From Siderastrea radians (lineage: Eukaryota > Cnidaria > Anthozoa > Scleractinia > Rhizangiidae), in NCBI GenBank assembly GCA_964017195.1, contig OZ024890.1:52865841-52929840 (forward strand): a DNA stretch of 64,000 bases, given 5' to 3'. Positions 59,601 through 64,000 of this stretch are shown in pieces (positions within the stretch are counted from its first letter, which is position 1; each line of letters begins with the position of its first letter). A program made the position numbers and the translations under genes. The notes under the pieces are model-generated. The model saw only the letters and a program-made list of their open reading frames with translations, was not told the origin of the DNA and did not search any database.

Positions 59601-62357
59601 TGCGCCCCAGCCTAATGTCTCAAATTATTTTCACGGGATTTGGAATTTGAAAAAAAAAATTGTACAAGATTGGCAGGAGAAAAAGCTTCCAGCCCCCAAT
59701 ATATATTTTATTGCGTATACAACGACAAAAAGCAGATCTTTATTGGCTGGTATCATTAATGTCTCAACCCTGCAACTGGCTCATGGCACGCGAGCGATAC
59801 CCTCACATTGTCTTTCTGTTGATTAATGTTTGAAAACAACAAAAATAAAACCCACGGAAATATGAATGGACTTAAGGAAAATGGGAATCGGAGGTTTAAG
59901 TTCAAAATGCTTCATAGACAAGTTTTGCAATGAGTTAAACTTGTTTCGGTGAATGCAAAAAGTATTTATTGGTTAAGCATGTTTCATTCAAACTTCTTTA
60001 ACAAAGTACAACAACTCACTTTGAGCTATAAATGCACCTTGAAACTTAAATCTTTGTGTCATGTGTTCACGCTAAGATGCTACTGAAGAAGAGATGATGT
60101 TTAGATGGTGCTGACAAAGGCTCAAGGAAAACTTTTAAGCTTGGGCGAGACAAGCAAAGACGAAAGTACAAACAAGCACGAGGAATGGAAATCTTTCCCT
60201 TTTTCTTCTGCTTGTTCTTGTACGTGCAGGGTTTATTCTAGAAATTGGCTATTGAGGGCCCAGTGCACGGGCCCCCTTCTGTAATTTTAGGGGACCCTTT
60301 TTCAAGAAAGGGGGCCTAAGTAAGGAGCGACTGAGAAGGCCTGGACTCGCGTAACTGCAGAATCCCGGATGTTATTATCGTTATATATGCATGGAAGAAA
60401 AAAGATTAACTCAGAAGCACTCAAGAAAGTGCAGAATACGAACACAGAAACAAACGAAGAAGAGAAAGGCAATTGAGACAGCAAGAGGCTATAAATTTCG
60501 AAGTATAGAGCGGCGGTCATATCAATCTAATCGTCAGTGATGTTTTCGAATACTTTATTTCAGAAAATTAGTACTTATCCTTGGGCACAATTTTGTGCGC
60601 CCCATTTGACGCGCCAACGTAAATTTTATCCGGCTTGTTTTTCGAATTGCGGCAATCCCGCAAAGACGCGCTCTAGAATATAAAACCTGTACGTGCCTCA
60701 TTGCAGCCTGTTCCACGCTCTCAGGTGATGGAATATAATCAATGTGACAGTGTAATGCATAGAAATGAGTTTCATGTCCGCATCTGATGTCTCTATTTTG
60801 CCGTTCCTGCTATCTTGGGGCCTGGAACAAACTGGCATCATTGCGTCGCCAGTATAAACTGGGATAATATTAACGCAAGCATGCTCGCAATCGAAAGTAC
60901 AGGCAAACAGGGTCCATGCCCTTACAAGCACCAAAATCCAGAAAGAAAAAAAATCAAACAATCCGGCATTTGATATTTTCCCATTTTCAGCCAGCACTTG
61001 GAAGCACGGAGAAGCCAACTGAAATATTCCACATCATGGAGCACTTCTGTTTAGGACGACGCCGGCTTCACTTGTTTGGCAGTGACGACACCTTACGGCC
61101 AGGTACAGTTCCCATTAAAATAAAAAAAGATTGTTTTTCATTGGATGTTATAGAAAACACGACCTTTCAGGCCTTGTACGGCCTCAGTACTCTCCCCGCA
61201 AAGAGGAATAAAGGGTCCCTCTTACTCTTCCTTTCCTAAGAGTGCCTTATAAAATCAAGCTTGAACTGCATCACGCAATGAATCGTCATACGTTAGGATT
61301 TCATTCACAGACTGAAAAGTTAGTTATTCAGCATTAAAAAGCAAGACCACGTGAAAGTACTGCTCGGCAGCATTCATCTCATTGTTCACACTTTAGGATT
61401 TTTTCCACACACTCACACGTTACACCCATCTTGAACAGCGTAATACAGCGTAATACAGCACATCAAAAGAGAACCTCCTTGTAAGCAGAATAAAAGTTAC
61501 CACAGGAGAGCATCGTTGGTGACTTGTTTCAGATGGGTCACTAGGGTTTATTACTACTTTGTTCACTTGGGTCAGTTGGAGCTCTTTAGTCCGTTTCTTA
61601 CTGTCATGGTGCCTGAAAACAATCTCGTTCCCAGAGGCTGCATTCCTTTTGGTCAGCACCATGGATTCAAGTGGCATTTCGATCCCGCTGACCGTAAATG
61701 CACGCGGGCTCTGGGAACGAGATTGGCCTGAAAAAGGCTAAGTGGGAAATGGCTACATAATCGTTTTCTTTTTTGAGGGGGAGGGGGCGTTGTGGAGTTA
61801 GTGGCCGTAGTAACCATTGTTAGTGGACAAAGATGTAATTGGCCTACGATAACGCGCATTCGCAAGGCGGTTTTCCACCGTGTTCTATTTGGAAGCTGTT
61901 GGTATGTGTTGTAGCAGGTTTCAAACAGTACACGGTGGGAGACCGCCTTGCGAATGCGCGTTAATAGGCCACTTGCGTTCAGACGTTTTAATACAGTATC
62001 ACATCAGTAGAGTATGATTAGTATATTGAGTTGTCATTTTTTACATTTCTTCAAGGCTGGCTAACAGTTGGACCAAGTCTGTCAAGTTCAAACTTCTCAG
62101 CCGATCTGTACAATTCCTACTTTTCAAAGAGCCCTGAGGACCTCCTTGTCGGCAGCACACAAGAAATTGAGACTCTTAGACCCAAATCCCCCACGGGAAA
62201 GCACAAAGGAGAGGGAGGAGGACGCGGAGGGGCAAATGCACCCAACCGTGGTGGCCCCGGTCCCAAGGGCAGGGGAGGAGCCCGTGGGGGAATGATGAGA
62301 GGGGCAGGTTTTCAAGGGAGGGGTGGGAGGGGGTTTGTAAGCTTCTCTGTGAGATAG
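38663..62357 (+). CDS. METTL14: METTL14, m6A methyltransferase subunit, complete, 12 exons
   Basis: METTL14 pairs with METTL3 to methylate adenosine N6 in nuclear RNA; it has a methyltransferase fold but acts in RNA binding and allostery. Exons: 38663-38728, 52114-52293, 53168-53236, 53645-53722, 54615-54702, 54923-54978, 55625-55659, 56060-56204, 58162-58254, 58936-59151, 60991-61102, 62056-62357. They total 1440 bases (479 aa) in one continuous frame; vertebrate METTL14 is about 456. Landmarks are the N-terminal helix [57 protein letters not shown] (residues 215-221, where vertebrates have EPPL), [56 protein letters not shown] [23 protein letters not shown], and an RGG/GRGG tail (about 420-475). 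The start has Kozak ACCATGG. Intron 1 is 13.4 kb, full of mobile elements. Confidence 0.96.
38848..38952. repeat. inverted pair related to CACAGG-element ends
   Basis: Arms of about 28 bp read, toward the centre, TCTCGTATTAACGTAAGCTT then GGACTGCC. Reversed, this gives CAGGCAGTCCAAGCTTACGTT, close to the termini of the element at 50107-51360 (CACAGGCAGCCCAAGCTAAC), but with the terminal sides facing inward. It starts 120 bp after METTL14 exon 1. Confidence 0.6.
39177..39327 (+). repeat. 5' LTR
   Basis: A 151-bp repeat of 44644-44794, unusually short for an LTR. It contains CCAATAAACCTTCAGG, with AATAAA as a likely polyadenylation signal. Confidence 0.85.
39490..40697 (+). pseudogene. gag and aspartic-protease remnant
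   Basis: An ATG at 39490 ([14 protein letters not shown]) opens a gag-like frame interrupted by TGA at 39667-39669. The frame then continues to a Cys/His cluster ([19 protein letters not shown], a modified zinc-knuckle candidate) and the protease motif [13 protein letters not shown] frameshift near 40640-40700 separates it from the next frame. Confidence 0.8.
40698..42830 (+). pseudogene. reverse transcriptase / RNase H remnant
   Basis: The RT region starts at about 41380 ([16 protein letters not shown]) and shows [12 protein letters not shown] (41648-41683, another frame after a stop at 41613), [16 protein letters not shown] and IADDLYVG, the variant of the YxDD catalytic box with both Asp kept. 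The thumb [16 protein letters not shown] and an RNase H core follow. The RNase H part is broken by a 133-bp tandem duplication, then ends in [15 protein letters not shown]. Confidence 0.85.
42379..42644 (+). repeat. 133-bp tandem duplication within RNase H
   Basis: 42379-42511 and 42512-42644 are nearly identical (about four differences seen). The unit is not a multiple of three, so it shifts the frame. It occurred after insertion or in a recent progenitor. Confidence 0.92.
43102..44368 (+). pseudogene. integrase remnant
   Basis: The HHCC zinc-binding part is readable in one frame (HIRFSH ... CHAC, about 43126-43250). The core is in another frame with VDPAPGF and, exactly 35 residues further, the Glu of [12 protein letters not shown], matching the D-x35-E spacing. 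The first Asp region is disturbed by the frameshift near 43300. A Pro-rich C-terminal tail ends at a TAG (44366-44368). No chromodomain was seen. Confidence 0.82.
44392..44550 (+). repeat. 81-bp tandem pair in the 3' untranslated part of the retroelement
   Basis: Two copies starting GTTTCATAAG (44392 and 44473) share GGGACAAGCCAAGGACATTG. Confidence 0.85.
44644..44794 (+). repeat. 3' LTR
   Basis: Direct repeat of 39177-39327 of the same length, about 93% identical by eye. Confidence 0.85.
44795..45902. other. METTL14 intron 1, no recognised feature
   Basis: A stretch at 44930-45290 (GGAAAGGTGGAGCCATGCAA onward) has the look of an interspersed repeat, but I cannot place it. No exon or RNA was found. 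Confidence 0.4.
46564..46687 (+). repeat. decamer array 1 (TGTGCCTAAA-like)
   Basis: About ten degenerate units with core GTGCCTAAA, GTGCATAAA or GTGCCTGAG, spaced near 10-12 bases, close to one helical turn. Confidence 0.85.
48020..48190 (+). repeat. decamer array 2 (TGTGCCTAAA-like)
   Basis: About fourteen degenerate units of the same motif and orientation as the array at 46564-46687. Confidence 0.85.
48281..49390. other. METTL14 intron 1, no recognised feature
   Basis: No exon, RNA or clear repeat was found. Confidence 0.4.
49395..51690 (+). repeat. degenerate minisatellite, unit about 120-130 bp
   Basis: The anchor GGGGACACTT or a variant recurs near 49402, 49485, 49588, 49719, 49834, 49953 and 50087, then after the interrupting element near 51364, 51485 and 51620. 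Shared blocks include GGTAACCACT, CACATGCTG and GGGGAGGC. Removing the 50107-51360 element restores the spacing. The run of open frame at 49610-49936 is a by-product of the repeat. Confidence 0.82.
50107..51360. mobile_element. 1254-bp TIR element (CACAGG ends, 7-bp duplication)
   Basis: TIRs of about 145 bp begin CACAGGCAGCCCAAGCTAAC, with few mismatches. ATGACAC is duplicated at 50100-50106 and 51361-51367. A second internal inverted pair (about 50245-50345 and 50665-50760) forms a further stem. No transposase was recognised. It shares termini, duplication length and an AGAGTTTGTATGGA block with the MITE at 14028-14351. Confidence 0.92.
51880..52047 (-). mobile_element. tRNA-derived SINE
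   Basis: On the minus strand the head reads GTGGCTGAGTGGTTAGTGCG (A box) and GAGTTCGAGTCCC (B box), followed by a SINE body with CTCGGCCACGC. It lies 67 bp upstream of METTL14 exon 2. The head lacks a mature tRNA fold at its 3' side. Confidence 0.8.
52301..52320. repeat. short (AGGAT)n microsatellite
   Basis: Four pentamer units just after the exon 2 donor of METTL14. Confidence 0.85.
55012..55133. repeat. foldback element in METTL14 intron 6
   Basis: Arms of 42 bp start TATGTTGTGGTTCAATTTTA and are near-perfect inverted copies around a loop of about 35 bp. Confidence 0.85.
56318..57684. mobile_element. 1367-bp TIR element with 9-bp duplication (Mutator-like candidate)
   Basis: The ends TAACCTGCGATCAGG are inverted and TGCAGATAC is duplicated exactly at 56309-56317 and 57685-57693. 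A second copy of the GATCAGGCTCTATTTT block lies inverted close to the left end, and one close to the right end. A 9-bp duplication is typical of Mutator-like elements. No MURA transposase was seen. METTL14 intron 8. Confidence 0.85.
57727..57990 (+). mobile_element. degenerate tRNA-derived SINE
   Basis: The head AGCACAGTGGTGTAGTAGCT and the body blocks TGTATAAAATAGGTACCGCT and GGGGGTAACCC parallel the SINE at 12194-12475 (GTTTATAAATGGTACCGGCG). The B box is decayed. METTL14 intron 8. Confidence 0.6.
58527..58608. repeat. repeat shared with PARG intron 22
   Basis: GGCCCTTGAACTACGTTCTC and CTTCGACAGAAGAACT match 20320-20386 in a rearranged order. Confidence 0.5.
58654..58783. repeat. 130-bp perfect palindrome
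   Basis: Arms of 63 bp starting GCCTGGATAAGATGTTAGTC are exact reverse complements around a 4-base loop (CTCT). It lies in METTL14 intron 9, 152 bp before exon 10. Confidence 0.95.
61621..61724. repeat. foldback (AATCTCGTTCCCAGAG ends)
   Basis: Inverted ends AATCTCGTTCCCAGAG and CTCTGGGAACGAGATT bound a 104-bp unit in METTL14 intron 11; same family as 18699-18756. Confidence 0.75.
61841..61970. repeat. foldback in METTL14 intron 11
   Basis: Arms of about 45 bp contain AACGCGCATTCGCAAGGCGG and CCACCGTGT, inverted with few mismatches. It ends 85 bp before the last exon. Confidence 0.75.
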
Positions 62358-63608
62358 CCAGGTCAGTCAACATATTACACGTATTGTTCCATGAAAGGCT
62401 TCTTTTGTACTTTTTTAACCTCAGAGCTTTCTGTATCCTAGAACGGTGGCGGAAATTTAAACGTTTCAAGACATTCCCGTTCTGGCAAAGTGATGTTGGC
62501 TTCTTTCACAGCAAGTGCTCTCTTTCTAACTGGACTATTCAGAGTCCCTTTGGGACCGTTTCAAACGTCGAACTTTTCATGTGCCGAATCTAATAGAAAT
62601 TAGCAAAAGCTGTTGTGTTGGCTTATTTGAAAAGTTCGACAGTTAAAACAGGCCTAACATCGTTGAGCACGCAAAACAAAAAAGGAAAGGAAGAATGAAA
62701 GATTACAGGGTTGAAGTGGGCAGCAAGCAAAGGGACTTTGTCTCTACCTGTAAACTGACATCTAGTCACATTTTCAATGGTTTGTTGCCAAAGAAAATAA
62801 AATATATTCATACAACACAACCTTTTTCTATTTTGATTTGTCGTAGTTGTGCAACACTGTCTTGTTTTCACTCGGACAAAATTACAACCAGTTCGAGTTG
62901 AGAGGTTGAAATTTTGGCCAAGGGAATTAAACTTTGTTCGAGATAGTGGAGGGGGACAGGGGGCGGAATTGTACGGGAGGCGGGAGAAGAGGGGGCGGGA
63001 AGCGATTCCCAAGGTGGCGGAAAGCGGGATAAAAAGGGAAAAGTTATGCAACATTACGCAATATTTTGCAAATCGAAAAACCGGGATTAAAGGGTACGGG
63101 TTGCACGAGAAAACGAAGTTCGAGATAGCCAATAGTTAATGACAAAAAAAGTAAACAAATCCTAGGGAGACGGCTTCCAGTGCGAGATGGGATCTACGAA
63201 AATCTCTTAACGATTGACTGAATTCACTTTTCTTACTGTTAATAAAACCGAAATTTTATCTCCTCAGTTGAACGCTGTGGTTATTCTTTTACTTCCGTTT
63301 ATTTACATTCTTCTAATAGTGGGGTGTAACCTATGAACTTGACGAGGACTCCCGAAAAATAATGAAAGTATTGTTTGTTATTCCAGGAGCGCGCGATAGA
63401 AATGGGGCGACAAAAGTTAGATGAGGAAAGTTTCTTCTTCCTCGCTTTGCGCGAAAGCGAGGTGTCAAATTTATCACTTCTTGGCGTGATTGTAAAGATT
63501 GTGTTTCCTTGCTACATACCTGTTGACTAACATTATTTTGTGTGCACTGGAAACCTAAAGTTTGGGTAAAACAGCAACCTCGAGAAGCCAAGGGCCTCAA
63601 ACTAGTCT
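62358..63608. other. METTL14 3' flank
   Basis: Probable 3' UTR followed by intergenic sequence. A GC-richer stretch at 62940-63010 has open frames on both strands, but no domain was recognised. No further gene start is evident. Confidence 0.4.
62796..62801 (+). promoter_or_regulatory. candidate METTL14 polyadenylation signal
   Basis: The first clear AATAAA after the stop codon, about 440 bases downstream. Confidence 0.4.
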
Positions 63609-63671
63609 CCCAGTAGCTCAGTGGTTAGTGCGCCCAACCGGTGTACGGGAACTCATGGGTTCCACTCAGTT
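63609..63671 (+). mobile_element. tRNA-like SINE head
   Basis: CCCAGTAGCTCAGTGGTTAG followed by TGCGCCC resembles a tRNA 5' half with an A box; the B-box region (GGGTTCCACTC) is degenerate and no acceptor stem closes. It is probably a SINE fragment. The remaining bases to 64000 show nothing I recognise. Confidence 0.55.
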
Positions 63672-64000
63672 TTTTTCTTTGACCAACGCTCGTGACAAGC
63701 TGAACATTCCACCTTTTTAGTGAAAAATCTTTGTTTTATTTCACTTGTGGTTCGTTACAATTCCCTTCTATTGGTTTGTTCTTAGAAAAAGACACTTGTT
63801 ATGAGTACAAACTGTTACGTTTGGTCAAGATGCTCTCGAACAGACAATTTGTAAATATAATTGTTATAACAGTCAACAGCAAAAGCCATGTACATTCCCT
63901 GCTGCAAATGCAAGTTATGCTAACTGAAAACTTGAACAAAGTGGAACCTCTACTAAATGCCTTTATAGTGCTGCGGCCGAACCCTCGCCCCTTTACAAAG

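Overview
The window looks like nuclear DNA from an anthozoan cnidarian, most likely a stony coral. It has animal-type genes with many short exons and GT-AG introns, a high load of terminal-inverted-repeat (TIR) and foldback elements, tRNA-derived SINE fragments, LINE debris and an LTR retroelement. The organism is inferred from gene style and repeat content; nothing in the sequence names it. There are no bacterial operons and no CRISPR array. All exon boundaries were read by eye from splice consensus, reading phase and family conservation.

Four host loci are present. (1) Minus strand, 173-5307: the N-terminal 274 codons of a class-III PLP phospho-lyase (PHYKPL/ETNPPL family); the rest lies beyond the left edge. 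(2) Plus strand, 13826-16238: a fem-1-like ankyrin protein (CUL2 ubiquitin-ligase substrate receptor family) whose single open frame is split by a 324-bp MITE with a 7-bp target duplication. A decayed partial second copy lies upstream at about 10.3-11.5 kb and shares a duplicated downstream segment. (3) Minus strand, 18065-38416: a complete 24-exon poly(ADP-ribose) glycohydrolase gene (PARG, 692 aa). (4) Plus strand, 38663-62357: a complete 12-exon METTL14 gene (479 aa), the RNA-binding partner in the m6A methyltransferase. PARG and METTL14 are head to head with only 246 bp between their start codons, so they probably share a bidirectional promoter. In both genes the summed exon lengths are an exact multiple of three.

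Between and inside these genes the sequence is mostly mobile DNA. From 5.3 to 13.7 kb lies a pile of TIR and foldback elements, including a nested element carrying a SAP-domain reading frame, and a LINE end interrupted by a foldback element with a TTA duplication. METTL14 intron 1 (13.4 kb) holds a decayed Ty3/gypsy-like retroelement with 151-bp LTRs, a TIR-flanked element with two arrays of a TGTGCCTAAA-like decamer, and a degenerate minisatellite of about 125 bp split by a 1254-bp TIR element. That element shares termini (CACAGG...CCTGTG) and 7-bp target duplications with the MITE in the fem-1-like gene. METTL14 intron 8 carries a 1367-bp element with a 9-bp target duplication. PARG introns carry two hAT-like elements and several foldbacks.

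The clearest leads are the PARG/METTL14 shared promoter, the transposon family with CACAGG ends and 7-bp duplications, and the broken fem-1-like gene.
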